A DNA stretch of 64,000 nucleotides, taken from assembly GCF_022113815.1 (NCBI RefSeq), contig NZ_SGOM01000008.1:62001-126000 (forward strand), read 5' to 3'. The notes under the pieces were generated by a model. The model saw nothing but the letters and a program-made list of their open reading frames with translations. It did not search any database and was not told the DNA's origin. The DNA comes from Vibrio cincinnatiensis. Its GTDB lineage: Bacteria; Pseudomonadota; Gammaproteobacteria; Enterobacterales; Vibrionaceae. A program made the translations under genes and the position numbers. Shown in pieces: positions 48,418 through 57,733 of the stretch (position 1 is the stretch's first letter; each line of letters starts with the position of its first letter).

Positions 48418-49342
48418 GGTTTGCCTCTTGGTGGTTTTTCGACAAAAGATTACAGGAATTGAGAACCGATTGAATGGTTTCAACGACTAATTCATATCGT
48501 TTGGCTAACGGCGCGTGGCGTTTTGTGACCAAATAAAGGGGTTCTTGAATCTCTTCTGTCACGGGTAATACCGCTAGTTTATCTTGCTCAGAAAACAAAC
48601 TCACGCAGCATTTCGGAACCACGCTAAAGCCGATTCCTTTTGCCACGGGCAGCAAAACTTGATGGACCTGATTAATGTAACTTTTGCTGGGAATGGAAGT
48701 GAGGTCGAGTTTGGCTAATTGTGGATCGTTGCTGTGTGAAAGATAAGCATGAAAATAGTGTTCTAAATCCGGATGACGTACCACACCTAAGCGAGGTAGG
48801 AGTTCCGTTAAGGGGAGGTGGCGATCATAGGTACTGGGTACCACAAACACTAAAGACTCAACGCCCACGATTTGGCTATCAAAATATTTGGTACTGGGTG
48901 GCTTAGTGACTAAACCGATATCAATCGCACCTTTATGAACTTGTTCATAAATTCTTTCATTAGGCGTAGCCTCTAATTCAATGGTCAGTTCCGGGTAAGT
49001 GGTTTGCAGTTCAAGTAACGGTGAGTAGAGTAACCACGCTAGTGTGCCTGAACAACCGAGGGTACATTTCCCTTTAAAGGGTTCATCATGCCCCAGTTCT
49101 TGTAGCAATTGTTGCTCTTCTTCCAGCCATTTCTGTGCGTATTGGTAAACTTTTTTTCCGTGAATCGTTAGTTCAAACTGTTTATTAAAACGTTTGATAA
49201 GAGGGTAATTGCAGGCCGCCTCGAGCTTGGCAATATGTTGACTGACACCGGGTTGAGTCATATTGAGTTGTTCGGCAGTCTGGGTGAAGTGCCCGACATC
49301 GACCAGTGTTTTAAACGTTTTTAACCAAATTGGGTTGATCAT
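48410..49342 (-). CDS. LysR-family regulator divergent from an Old Yellow Enzyme
   Basis: The 310-aa product has a winged helix (INPIWLKTFKTLVDVGHFTQ, TAEQLNMTQPGVSQHIAKLE) and a C-terminal effector-binding domain (GCSGTLAWLLYSPLLELQ, DIGLVTKPP). It is divergent from the flavin oxidoreductase at 49451 with 108 bp between starts, the usual arrangement for a LysR regulator and its target. Effector unknown. Its 3' end overlaps the YhcH-family gene. Confidence 0.88.
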   Translation of the reverse strand: MINPIWLKTFKTLVDVGHFTQTAEQLNMTQPGVSQHIAKLEAACNYPLIKRFNKQFELTIHGKKVYQYAQKWLEEEQQLLQELGHDEPFKGKCTLGCSGTLAWLLYSPLLELQTTYPELTIELEATPNERIYEQVHKGAIDIGLVTKPPSTKYFDSQIVGVESLVFVVPSTYDRHLPLTELLPRLGVVRHPDLEHYFHAYLSHSNDPQLAKLDLTSIPSKSYINQVHQVLLPVAKGIGFSVVPKCCVSLFSEQDKLAVLPVTEEIQEPLYLVTKRHAPLAKRYELVVETIQSVLNSCNLLSKNHQEANHV

Positions 49343-49450
49343 GTGATAACCAAAAATTATTAACCTGAAAACATTTAATAATTTTTTATTTAACTTAGCA
49401 AGCGCTAGACTAGGTTTCCTAAATGGTTAAATCTGCTGATGAGAAGAGTT

Positions 49451-50545
49451 ATGTCCGCGTTATTTGAATCTTTCCAGTTAAAATCTGTGACGTTAAAAAA
49501 CCGTATTGCGATTCCTCCTATGTGCCAATACAGTGCAACGGATGGGGTAGCGAATGATTGGCACCAAGTTCACTATGCCGGCCTTGCTCGTGGTGGTGCT
49601 GGTTTGGTGATTGTTGAAGCTACGGCCGTTTCTCCTGAAGGGCGGATCACGCCTAAATGTTTAGGCATTTGGAATGAGGCTCAAGCACAAGAGTTAGCGA
49701 AACTGGCACAAACCATTAAAAGCAACGGCAGTGTACCGGGTATTCAAATTGGCCATGCTGGTAGAAAAGCCAGCGCCAACATTCCATGGCAAGGTGATGA
49801 CCATATTGAAGGAGAAGGCGGCTGGGAAACCCTTTCACCTTCTGCCATTCCTTTTGGGGGCCATTTAGCGAAAGAACCTAAAGCGATGACTCTTGAAGAT
49901 ATTGAACGCGTCAAAGCCGATTTTGTGCAAGCGGCGCAACGGGCTTTAGCCGCGGGGTTTGAATGGCTTGAACTGCATTTTGCTCACGGTTACCTTGCGC
50001 AAAGCTTTTTCTCTGTTCACGCTAATCAGCGACAAGATGGTTACGGTGGTGATGCTAAGGCGCGTGGACGTTTCTTGTTAGAAACGTTGCAAGCAGTACG
50101 TGAAGTATGGCCAGAAACCTTACCGTTAACCGCTCGTTTTGGCGTGATAGAATTTGATGGTCGTGATGAAGAAACCTTGCAAGAAGCCATTGCCTTACTC
50201 AATGAGATGAAGGAAGTCGGGCTGGATATGGTGAACGTCAGTGTCGGCTTTTCGACGAAAGAGGCTAACATTCCTTGGGGGCCAGCGTTTTTGGCTCCGA
50301 TAGCGGAACGAGTGAAAAAAGAGACGGGGCTTCCGGTCGCTTCCTCTTGGGGGATTGATAAAGCCGAAGATGCACAGCGTGTGGTGGCTGATGGTCAAAT
50401 GGATTTAGTGATGATTGGCAGAGCTTATTTAGCCGACCCTCACTGGACTTATACGCTGGCGCGAAAACTGGGGGTTGATAAGCCATCTTGGACTTTACCC
50501 GCACCTTATGCACATTGGTTAGAGCGTTATGCTCTTACTGAGTGA
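49451..50545 (+). CDS. Old Yellow Enzyme, YqjM-type NADPH:flavin oxidoreductase
   Basis: FMN-dependent ene-reductase that reduces activated C=C bonds, often part of electrophile or oxidative stress defence. About 364 aa from ATG 49451 (GAAGAG before it; an ATG four codons upstream is also in frame). Features: NRIAIPPMCQYSATDG, with the redox-tuning Cys of the YqjM class, IQIGHAGRKAS, ELHFAHGYLAQSF with the His-x-x-His substrate pair, DGYGGDAKARGRFLLE, and a C-terminal VMIGRAYLADPHW with the FMN phosphate loop. Likely controlled by the divergent LysR protein. Confidence 0.93.
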   Translation: MSALFESFQLKSVTLKNRIAIPPMCQYSATDGVANDWHQVHYAGLARGGAGLVIVEATAVSPEGRITPKCLGIWNEAQAQELAKLAQTIKSNGSVPGIQIGHAGRKASANIPWQGDDHIEGEGGWETLSPSAIPFGGHLAKEPKAMTLEDIERVKADFVQAAQRALAAGFEWLELHFAHGYLAQSFFSVHANQRQDGYGGDAKARGRFLLETLQAVREVWPETLPLTARFGVIEFDGRDEETLQEAIALLNEMKEVGLDMVNVSVGFSTKEANIPWGPAFLAPIAERVKKETGLPVASSWGIDKAEDAQRVVADGQMDLVMIGRAYLADPHWTYTLARKLGVDKPSWTLPAPYAHWLERYALTE

Positions 50546-50569
50546 TTTTTTATACTTTTTTTTATTGAT

Positions 50570-50606
50570 AAGCCGCACTGCATTTTGCATTGCGGCTTTA
50601 TTTTAT
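50570..50606 (+). terminator. Terminator after the Old Yellow Enzyme gene
   Basis: Stem AAGCCGCA (50570-50577) / TGCGGCTT (50591-50598), with inner TGCA/TGCA pairing, then TATTTTATT. Confidence 0.82.
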
Positions 50607-50735
50607 TCTCTGTGGCCTTGTTTGACTGGGCTGAGCAGAAAGGATGAAAGCGCTGAGGGTTGTGAAGTTCACTTTTTGGTTTTTGTTTTTTCGCGTTATG
50701 ATTAGCGTGTCATTTCTATTTCTACACTGGTAATT

Positions 50736-51251
50736 ATGAGCGATACCCCTCGCAGTTTTAGTCGGCGTGATCTTTTTCGAGGCATGTTGGCTCGTGGTAA
50801 ATCGGCTTACCAAGAAGCGGAAAACTTGCCAAAGCGTACCATTCCACGTCCTCCGGGAGCATTAGCGGAAGGGCTTTTTCGTGAATTGTGCGATGGCTGT
50901 GGTTTATGTGTTAAGGCCTGCCCAAATTCAGTCATTCAGTTAAATGAACCGTGGCCAGAGCTTTGCGTGGATTATAATCACTGTCAGTTATGCAGCCAGT
51001 GTGCTCAAGCCTGCCCGACAGGAGCGCTTCAGCCTGCTTCACAGACAGAATTGTTACCCACCTTTGCTAACCAGTGCCATAGCCGCTTATTGGGTTACTG
51101 CGAACTGTGTGTGGAACAGTGTCCAACGGCAGCAATTCAATGTCTACCGGATCAAAAACCGACGGTGGATCCTGCATTGTGTAATGGGTGTGGACAGTGC
51201 CGAAGTACTTGCCCAGCAAGCGCAATAAGTTGGAAGATTAGAACGACGTGA
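50736..51251 (+). CDS. napF: NapF-like 4Fe-4S ferredoxin upstream of the DMSO reductase operon
   Basis: The 171-aa product has a basic N-terminus with RRDLFRG, as in NapF, and four cysteine clusters: CDGCGLCVKACP, CQLCSQCAQACP, CELCVEQCP and CNGCGQCRSTCP, each a [4Fe-4S] site. NapF is a cytoplasmic ferredoxin that interacts with and helps mature the Tat-exported molybdoenzyme NapA. No nap genes are nearby; here it precedes dmsA by 139 bp, so it more likely serves DmsA maturation. The symbol is by family, not by context. Confidence 0.8.
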   Translation: MSDTPRSFSRRDLFRGMLARGKSAYQEAENLPKRTIPRPPGALAEGLFRELCDGCGLCVKACPNSVIQLNEPWPELCVDYNHCQLCSQCAQACPTGALQPASQTELLPTFANQCHSRLLGYCELCVEQCPTAAIQCLPDQKPTVDPALCNGCGQCRSTCPASAISWKIRTT

Positions 51252-51325
51252 ATGGCTGGTGATAATGGTTTTTATTAGCGGTTAATTCTGATTTATTGTG
51301 GGTGTTACCGGTAATTCATCTTTAG

Positions 51326-51339
51326 TTGATGATGATCAT
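51326..51339 (+). promoter_or_regulatory. FNR box upstream of dmsA
   Basis: TTGATGATGATCAT matches TTGATnnnnATCAA at 9 of 10 positions. It is centred about 58 bp before the dmsA ATG. A GATAAT at about 51362-51367 could be the -10, giving the -41.5 spacing of a class II FNR-activated promoter. This fits anaerobic induction. Confidence 0.75.
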
Positions 51340-51390
51340 AGGGGAAAATAGTCATCACTAATGATAATAGACCCATACATTGGAGGGTCT

Positions 51391-53826
51391 ATGTCCACAT
51401 CAATAATAAAAAAACTATTTACACGCCGTGAATTCATTCAGAGCTCTGTCGTGGCTTCTGGTGCCGCCGTTGCGGCCAGTTCAATCAGTTTGCCATTTAA
51501 TGCCTTGGCGGCTAAAAGTGAAATGCCTTCGAGTGAAGAGCAGATCCGTTACAGTGCTTGCTTGGTGAACTGTGGTAGTCGTTGTCCATTTAAAGTACAT
51601 GTTCGTGAGGGCGTGGCGGTCAAAATTTCCCCAGAAGATGGGGTAAATGAAGCGATTTTTGGTCAACACCAAATTCGTCCTTGCTTGCGTGGGCGCTCTG
51701 CTCGTTTTCGTACCTATAACCCCGATCGTTTGAAGTACCCAATGAAGCGAGTGGGTCAACGCGGTGAAGGTAAATTCAAACGCATCAGTTGGGATGAAGC
51801 AACCACTATTGTTGCCAATGAACTGCAACGAGTGATCAGCACTTACGGTAACGAAGCGATTTATTATCAATATGGTAGTGGGACTACGGGTGCCAATCTA
51901 CAAGGCCGTAATACCTGTAAACGTTTGCTGAATTTAGCCGGCGGCTTTTTGGATATGCACAATACTTATTCAGAAGCGCAGCTTAACCGAATTCAACCTT
52001 TTGTTTTTGGTCAAGCGGGGAATATCTACGGGACCGAACAACAAACCTTATTTGCTGAGATCAAAAATTCCGATTTAGTGGTGATGTTTGGCCAAAACTT
52101 GGCTGAAACTCGTATGTCTGGCGGCGGACAAATTGCGGAAATTTACCATGCACTGGAGCAAAGCGGCGCTAAGGTTATTTTGATTGATCCTCGTCGTACC
52201 GACAGTGTGACCGCATTTAATGCCGAATGGTTACCGATTCGTCCCGGAACGGATGCGGCATTGGTGGCGGCCATTGGGCATACCTTGATTAAAGAAAATC
52301 TACTTGATGAGGCCATGCTTAACCAATATACCGTCGGTTGGAGTGAAGAAACCTTACCTGCCAGTGCGCCAGCGAACTCATCCTATAAAGCTTATATTCT
52401 TGGGCTTGGTGAAGATAAGATCGAAAAAACACCAGAATGGGCTGAAGCATTAACCGAAATTCCTGCTCAACGTATTCGTGAATTGGCACGTGAAATTGCA
52501 GGAGCCAAAGCGGCCTGGATCTCACAAGGGTGGGGGGTTCAGCGAACTCAAAATGGTGAACATGCTTCTCGTGCAATTATGATGTTACCGATCATGACTG
52601 GGCAATTTGGTCGCCCTGGCACCAATATTGGTACTTGGGGAGGCAGTGTTAACTATCCGCTGGCAGGGCTGGCGATTCCAAACCCCGTCAAAGTCTCCAT
52701 TCCTTGTTTCAGTTGGCTAGATGCCATTACTTGCGGCACGGAAATGACGGCAGAGAAAGATTATGTTCAAGGCCGAGATCGATTAGCCACCAATGTGAAA
52801 TTTCTTTGGAATTATGCCTCGAACGTAACCGCTAACCAGCATTCGGATCTCAACCAAGTCGATAAAGTGCTGCGCGATGAATCTTTATGTGAATTTATTC
52901 TGGTTTGGGATAATCACATGACTGCTTCAGCGAAGTATGCCGATTTATTACTACCGGATGTTTCAACCTTAGAATCCGATGAGTTGATCAATAACTCATA
53001 CCAATCTGGCTCGTATCACTATTTAGTTCGTCTACAAAAAGCCATTGAGCCAATGTGGGAGAACCGTCCAACTTATGATGTGTTAGCTGACATTGCCGAA
53101 AAAATGGGCATTAAAGAGGCCTTTACTGAGGGACGGAGTTATCAAGAGTGGATCGAACATGCTTATAACCAAGTTCGCAAGCAAGAGCCTCATCTTCCTC
53201 CATTTGCAGAAACCGATGGTATGGGAGTGATTGATCGCCGAGTGGCAGATAGCAGTCAGCATATTGCGCTGAAAGCATTCCGTGATAATCCTCAGCAGCA
53301 TCCATTAAAAACGCCATCAGGTAAAATTGAAATCTACTCTGAGCCGTTAGCTGAATTGGCGACGAAGTGGGAATTACTACCGGGTGATAAAATCTCCGCC
53401 ATTCCGGAATACTGGCCCGCCGTTGAAGGTATTGAAGATAAGCCTATGTTAAGTAAGTACCCCTTACAGTTGACAGGCTTCCATACTAAAGGTCATTGCC
53501 ACTCAACCTATTCATCGGTCGCGCAATTGAAAGAAGCTGCGCCCGATGTGTTATGGATGAATCCTATTGATGCACAAGCCCGAGGTATTCACACGGATGA
53601 TTTTGTCGAAGTGTTTAATGATCGTGGTCGGTTAAGAATTAAAGCCAAAGTTTCACCGCGTATTATGCCGGGGGTAACGGCGATGCCAGAAGGGGCATGG
53701 GCTCAGACCAATAAAGAAGGCGTGGATGTTGGTGGTTGTATTAACCGTTTGACCTCTCTACGACCAACGGCTTTAGCTAAAGGTAACCCACAACACACGA
53801 ACTTGGTCGACGTTAAGCGCATCTAG
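51391..53826 (+). CDS. dmsA: Anaerobic DMSO/TMAO reductase catalytic subunit DmsA (Tat-exported molybdoenzyme)
   Basis: Bis-MGD molybdoenzyme reducing S- or N-oxides as terminal electron acceptors on the periplasmic side. From ATG 51391 (GGAGG before it) the product is 811 aa. The Tat signal has twin Arg at 12-13 (TRREFIQSS) and an Ala-rich h-region. The [4Fe-4S] site is CLVNCGSRC plus a later PCLRGRS, followed by molybdopterin domains (WDEATTIVANELQ, YQYGSGTTGANLQGRNT, ILIDPRRTDSVTAFNAEW, GWGVQRTQNGEHASRAI, LLPDVSTLESDE) and a C-terminal dinucleotide-binding domain. Substrate range within the DmsA clade is not settled by sequence. Confidence 0.93.
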   Translation: MSTSIIKKLFTRREFIQSSVVASGAAVAASSISLPFNALAAKSEMPSSEEQIRYSACLVNCGSRCPFKVHVREGVAVKISPEDGVNEAIFGQHQIRPCLRGRSARFRTYNPDRLKYPMKRVGQRGEGKFKRISWDEATTIVANELQRVISTYGNEAIYYQYGSGTTGANLQGRNTCKRLLNLAGGFLDMHNTYSEAQLNRIQPFVFGQAGNIYGTEQQTLFAEIKNSDLVVMFGQNLAETRMSGGGQIAEIYHALEQSGAKVILIDPRRTDSVTAFNAEWLPIRPGTDAALVAAIGHTLIKENLLDEAMLNQYTVGWSEETLPASAPANSSYKAYILGLGEDKIEKTPEWAEALTEIPAQRIRELAREIAGAKAAWISQGWGVQRTQNGEHASRAIMMLPIMTGQFGRPGTNIGTWGGSVNYPLAGLAIPNPVKVSIPCFSWLDAITCGTEMTAEKDYVQGRDRLATNVKFLWNYASNVTANQHSDLNQVDKVLRDESLCEFILVWDNHMTASAKYADLLLPDVSTLESDELINNSYQSGSYHYLVRLQKAIEPMWENRPTYDVLADIAEKMGIKEAFTEGRSYQEWIEHAYNQVRKQEPHLPPFAETDGMGVIDRRVADSSQHIALKAFRDNPQQHPLKTPSGKIEIYSEPLAELATKWELLPGDKISAIPEYWPAVEGIEDKPMLSKYPLQLTGFHTKGHCHSTYSSVAQLKEAAPDVLWMNPIDAQARGIHTDDFVEVFNDRGRLRIKAKVSPRIMPGVTAMPEGAWAQTNKEGVDVGGCINRLTSLRPTALAKGNPQHTNLVDVKRI

Positions 53827-53836
53827 GAGATTTTAA

Positions 53837-54454
53837 ATGAAACAATACGGCTTTTTTGTCGACTCATCCAAATGTACTGGCTGTAAAACTTGCCAAATCA
53901 GTTGTAAAGATGAGAAGGCACTCGAAGTAGGCCCCAAATATCGCCGCGTGTATGAATACGGTGGGGGTGACTGGCAAAAAGTAGGGAATGCGTGGAAACA
54001 AGATACTTTCAATTACTATTTGTCTATTTCTTGTAACCACTGTGCGGATCCTGCTTGTGTAAAAGGCTGCCCAACCGGAGCGATGCATAAACGCCAAGAA
54101 GATGGGTTAGTGGTGGTGGATCAAGATGTTTGTATCGGCTGTCGTTACTGTGAAATGCGCTGCCCTTATGGGGCTCCTCAGTTCGATGAGCAGAAGAAAG
54201 TGATGTCAAAATGTGATGGTTGCTATCAGCGTGTTGCACAAGGGCTGAAACCGGTTTGTGTTGAATCTTGCCCGCAACGGGCGCTCGATTTTGATGAGAT
54301 TGAGATTCTACGAGCTAAATATGGGAATACCAATGCGGTTGCACCATTGCCTGATCCTCGATTAACCAAGCCAAGTTTAGTGATTAAAGCCCATGCCGAT
54401 GCGCGAATGTCGGGCGATACCACCGGCGCTATTCAAAATCCTTCAGAGGTTTAA
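53837..54454 (+). CDS. dmsB: DMSO reductase electron-transfer subunit DmsB
   Basis: Carries electrons from the membrane subunit to DmsA through four [4Fe-4S] clusters. The 205-aa product has CTGCKTCQISCKDEK, CNHCADPACVKGCP, CIGCRYCEMRCPYGAP and CDGCYQ...CVESCP, the four ferredoxin-type motifs in the DmsB order, and no signal peptide (it is exported bound to DmsA). It begins 10 bp after dmsA with an AGGAG site. Confidence 0.95.
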   Translation: MKQYGFFVDSSKCTGCKTCQISCKDEKALEVGPKYRRVYEYGGGDWQKVGNAWKQDTFNYYLSISCNHCADPACVKGCPTGAMHKRQEDGLVVVDQDVCIGCRYCEMRCPYGAPQFDEQKKVMSKCDGCYQRVAQGLKPVCVESCPQRALDFDEIEILRAKYGNTNAVAPLPDPRLTKPSLVIKAHADARMSGDTTGAIQNPSEV

Positions 54455-54457
54455 ACG

Positions 54458-55270
54458 ATGCATGAATTACCTTTAGTTTTCTTTACCGTTTTAGGCCAGA
54501 CTGCGGTTGGCATGATGTTGCTAGCATGGATTGCTGGCTTAATCGGGCAAATTACGCCCTCTCAACGGCATAAAATTAACCTCATTGCGCTTATTTTATT
54601 TGTTGTTGGTATGGCGGTTGGTGGTTTGCACATGGGGCAGCCACAGCGGGCATTTAACTTACTATTTGGCCTATTACGTTCACCCATGAGTAATGAAATT
54701 GTACTCAGTGGCCTCTATTTTGGCTGTACCTTGTTGACCGTTGTTCTAAGTTTTTCTCGCGTACGTGACATGGTGAAAACACAGGCTAGGCTCACCATTT
54801 CCGACTCACTGCACCAAGGTTTAAATGGTTTAGCGGTATTACTGGGTTTAGCGTTTGCTTGGTCAATTACTCAGGTTTACCAATTAGAGACCGTTCCTGC
54901 GTGGAATAGTTACTATACCTCGTTACATTTATGGTTGACGGTGCTGATTTCGGGTGGAATGGGCGCTTTAGCTTTAGGGGTTTACCGACTTGGCAGTTTG
55001 GTGGTTATTGTTGGTACTATCACCGCTATCGCCACGCGTTCCGGATACATGGCTTTGTTGAATGAACGCGTTCCCCATTTAGTCAATGCGCAAGAGCCGT
55101 TCTGGTTTATTTACCTTGCTGCGGTTATTCTGGCGTTGCTGGTTGCTTTATTAGGCGGCTTGAAAAAACAACAAGTAAAACCTGTGCTATTGGGCAGCGC
55201 TATGCTGGTACTTGTGGGTGAGTTTGCTGGTAGGATCACCTTTTATAACCTGTGGTGGATAACCATGTAA
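54458..55270 (+). CDS. dmsC: DMSO reductase membrane anchor DmsC
   Basis: Integral quinol-oxidising subunit. The 270-aa product begins MHELPLVFFTVLGQTAVGMML and has about eight hydrophobic helices, as in E. coli DmsC (287 aa), with the conserved early segment HMGQPQRAFNLL on the periplasmic side thought to lie near the quinol site. It starts 3 bp after dmsB. Confidence 0.93.
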   Translation: MHELPLVFFTVLGQTAVGMMLLAWIAGLIGQITPSQRHKINLIALILFVVGMAVGGLHMGQPQRAFNLLFGLLRSPMSNEIVLSGLYFGCTLLTVVLSFSRVRDMVKTQARLTISDSLHQGLNGLAVLLGLAFAWSITQVYQLETVPAWNSYYTSLHLWLTVLISGGMGALALGVYRLGSLVVIVGTITAIATRSGYMALLNERVPHLVNAQEPFWFIYLAAVILALLVALLGGLKKQQVKPVLLGSAMLVLVGEFAGRITFYNLWWITM

Positions 55271-55331
55271 TCGCATGATAGGGCTATTTTTCAATACATA
55301 ACCTATTGTGCAAAGAGTGAAATATAAAAAT

Positions 55332-55380
55332 TCAGCCTGTGCTTAGCAATGAAAGTTGATGAGTAACAGGCTGATTGTTT
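55332..55380 (+). terminator. Hairpin between dmsC and dmsD
   Basis: Stem TCAGCCTGT (55332-55340) / ACAGGCTGA (55366-55374) with a 25-nt loop, then TTGTTTT. It may reduce read-through from dmsABC into dmsD. Confidence 0.5.
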
Positions 55381-55400
55381 TCGATAATAAAGGAGAGCTT

Positions 55401-55991
55401 ATGTTAGCGGTGGTCCCCCGAGTTTTAGGTAGCCTATTTTACTACCCACCCCATAGCGAACCCGCTCTGTATGCACAACAAGATTTGCCGTATTTAGCCG
55501 AGCACTTTTCTTGGGCAAATCCAGTACAAATTCATACTTTGTGCCAAGCATTACCGGAGCCTCAGTTAGAGCAATTTAGCCTGTTATTTGAAGGGATCGG
55601 GGAGATGCCAGCTCCACCTTGGGGATCGGTGTATTTAGATCCTGAACGGATTGTCATGGGAGAGAGCACCCTCGCTTATCGCCAATTTTTGCAACAACAT
55701 GGTATTGAAGTGCAACTCGCCAATCATGAGCCTGAAGATCAGTTTGGGTTGATGCTATTGGCATTGGCACATTTTCTTGAGCAAGAGCAAGATAGTGCAG
55801 CATTAACATTGCTAACCGATCACCTATTGCCATGGGCTGACCAATATTTACAGCAATTAAAGTCCGCTTGCTCAGAGACGGATTTTTATTATGGTTTGGC
55901 CATCATTGCAGAATGTTTTTTAACGCAGTTAAAAGCTCATGCAAGTGATAAGTCTTCATTTTCTCATGAAGGTATCATAACCGAATGCTGA
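55401..55991 (+). CDS. dmsD: TorD/DmsD-family Tat chaperone
   Basis: All-helical redox-enzyme maturation protein that binds the twin-arginine leader of DmsA and delays export until the cofactor is in. The 196-aa product starts MLAVVPRVLGSLFYYPP at ATG 55401 (AAGGAG 6 bp before; an upstream in-frame start adds 15 residues without homology). It has the family's PPWGSVYLDPERIVMGESTL and EPEDQFGLMLLALAHFLEQ motifs, E-P-x-D-x-x-x-x-x-L being the TorD signature. Its last 28 bp overlap the convergent olsF. Confidence 0.9.
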   Translation: MLAVVPRVLGSLFYYPPHSEPALYAQQDLPYLAEHFSWANPVQIHTLCQALPEPQLEQFSLLFEGIGEMPAPPWGSVYLDPERIVMGESTLAYRQFLQQHGIEVQLANHEPEDQFGLMLLALAHFLEQEQDSAALTLLTDHLLPWADQYLQQLKSACSETDFYYGLAIIAECFLTQLKAHASDKSSFSHEGIITEC

Positions 55992-57733
55992 CTGAAGTAT
56001 GCCATGGCTTGTTCTTTTCCCATATAACGTGCGAGCGTTGGCCATGGCACTTGCCGTAAATCAACCACAATGAGCCCATCTAAAGAGTCATTAAAATCAG
56101 GGTCGACATTAAAACAGACAAGCTTGCCATTGAGCCCTAGATATTGACGCAGTAAAACCGGGATCCCTTTTCCTTCATCAATACGTGCAATGACACGTGT
56201 CAACAATTGTAAATCGGCTAAGGCAGAGAGTAAGCTTGCATTCCATGGCATCGGTGTTGTTGAGCTGAGAGGGTGACTGGCTTGGACCAATTCGGCTTGT
56301 GCTTGATCATAATAGTGCAAAGTCATGGTGTCGGCTAATAGCTGACGAGTAAGTTCACTGTAGTCGCTACTGATACTCACTGGGCCAAATAGATGAGTAT
56401 ATTGTGGGTTTCTATGCACATAAGTTGCAATTCCTTTCCACAATAGTAATAGGGGAGCGACGCTTTTTTGATAAGCGCTGTCGATAACTGAACGCCCCAT
56501 TTCAATGGATTTACCCATCGGTTGTAAAAAACGTGAATCATACTGAAACAAAGTACTGGTGTAGAGCCCATTTATTCCCTTTCTTGGTAGGAGCGTATCC
56601 ACCAATCCGAGGCGATAAGCCCCAACCACAGCCTGCTTAGCGTGATCCCAAATGAACAAATGAAGGTAGTCTCGATCAAAATGATCCAAGTCCAGAGCGA
56701 GCCCTGTTCCTTCACCGACATGTCGAAAATTAATTTCTCGTATTCTACCTATCTCATGCAAGATCGCTGGAATCTGCTCTGCACTGGCGCAGTAGACGCT
56801 AAAATCTTGGTGATCTAATAAATGACACTCATCGGGAAGCTGCGTGATATCTTTCTGTAGGAACGATCTGGGGAGGGCGTCAACGACAGGAGGCAAGGTT
56901 CGATCTTGTTGTGTTTTATTACGAGAGAGGGTATCCGTGTTTTGCAGTAAATAGGTATTTAAGCGTAAATAGTTGATGAGAGTGTGGTCTTCTAATTGAT
57001 GAATCTCTTTAAACGTAATCACTTCTCCGATGAACAGTTCAATACATTGCTGCTTCTTATTGAGCAATTCACGCCCCAGCAGCAGTGTCCGTAGTAGTGG
57101 GTGTATCTTTCCGGCCATATAAAAGCGTTTAGAATTTTGACCATCAATATAAATAGGAACAACGTTGGCCTGATGCTTTTTGATTAGACGACTGACTGAG
57201 TGGCTCCATTCTCTGTCTTCCAGCCGCTTCTGTTTGTGGTCAACCCATCGAGAAACCTCTCCAGCCGGAAAGATAAGCAGTACACCACCTTGAGCGAGGT
57301 GTTTGTGCGCTTGGCGTAAGGCGACCACATTGGTGTTATTGGCGGCTCCTTCGGTAAATACATCCACGCCGATGAACAGAGCATCAAGCTCTGGTACCGT
57401 TTTTAAATAGTGATTCGCTAGAATTTTTACATCGCCGCGTCTCGCCAATAATAGTTCCGCTAAGATGATGCCTTCTACACAGCCTAATGGATGGTTGGCT
57501 ACCACCACCGTTGCGCCTGTTTCCGGTATGTGGGAAAGAGCACCTTTACGGACTTGGTAGGCAATCCCTAAGACATCAAGAGTGAAGCGTAAAAATTGTG
57601 CGGTATTGCATTGAGCGGGACGTTGAGTATAAAACTCATCCAGTTTACTCAGACCAGTTGCCCACTCAGCAAAATGTTCAGCAAGGCCAAAAGGTGTTTT
57701 ACGGGGTAATTTAAACGGGCTGGTGGATAGCAT
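55964..57733 (-). CDS. olsF: Bifunctional ornithine lipid synthase OlsF (two acyltransferase domains)
   Basis: Makes phosphorus-free ornithine lipids, in many bacteria when phosphate is scarce. The 589-aa product has an N-terminal PlsC-like O-acyltransferase domain (about 85-280; VVVANHPLGCVEGI for the HxxxxD-type site, LIFPAGEVSRW) and a C-terminal OlsB-like GNAT N-acyltransferase domain (about 310-550; YRLGLVDTLLPRKG, GKSIEMGRSVID, FGPVSISSDYSE). This domain order is that of OlsF; V. cholerae VC0489, long annotated as a putative hemolysin, is the orthologue as I recall. The start codon lies inside a 12-bp inverted repeat (57728-57769). Confidence 0.9.
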   Translation of the reverse strand: MLSTSPFKLPRKTPFGLAEHFAEWATGLSKLDEFYTQRPAQCNTAQFLRFTLDVLGIAYQVRKGALSHIPETGATVVVANHPLGCVEGIILAELLLARRGDVKILANHYLKTVPELDALFIGVDVFTEGAANNTNVVALRQAHKHLAQGGVLLIFPAGEVSRWVDHKQKRLEDREWSHSVSRLIKKHQANVVPIYIDGQNSKRFYMAGKIHPLLRTLLLGRELLNKKQQCIELFIGEVITFKEIHQLEDHTLINYLRLNTYLLQNTDTLSRNKTQQDRTLPPVVDALPRSFLQKDITQLPDECHLLDHQDFSVYCASAEQIPAILHEIGRIREINFRHVGEGTGLALDLDHFDRDYLHLFIWDHAKQAVVGAYRLGLVDTLLPRKGINGLYTSTLFQYDSRFLQPMGKSIEMGRSVIDSAYQKSVAPLLLLWKGIATYVHRNPQYTHLFGPVSISSDYSELTRQLLADTMTLHYYDQAQAELVQASHPLSSTTPMPWNASLLSALADLQLLTRVIARIDEGKGIPVLLRQYLGLNGKLVCFNVDPDFNDSLDGLIVVDLRQVPWPTLARYMGKEQAMAYFSQHSVMIPS

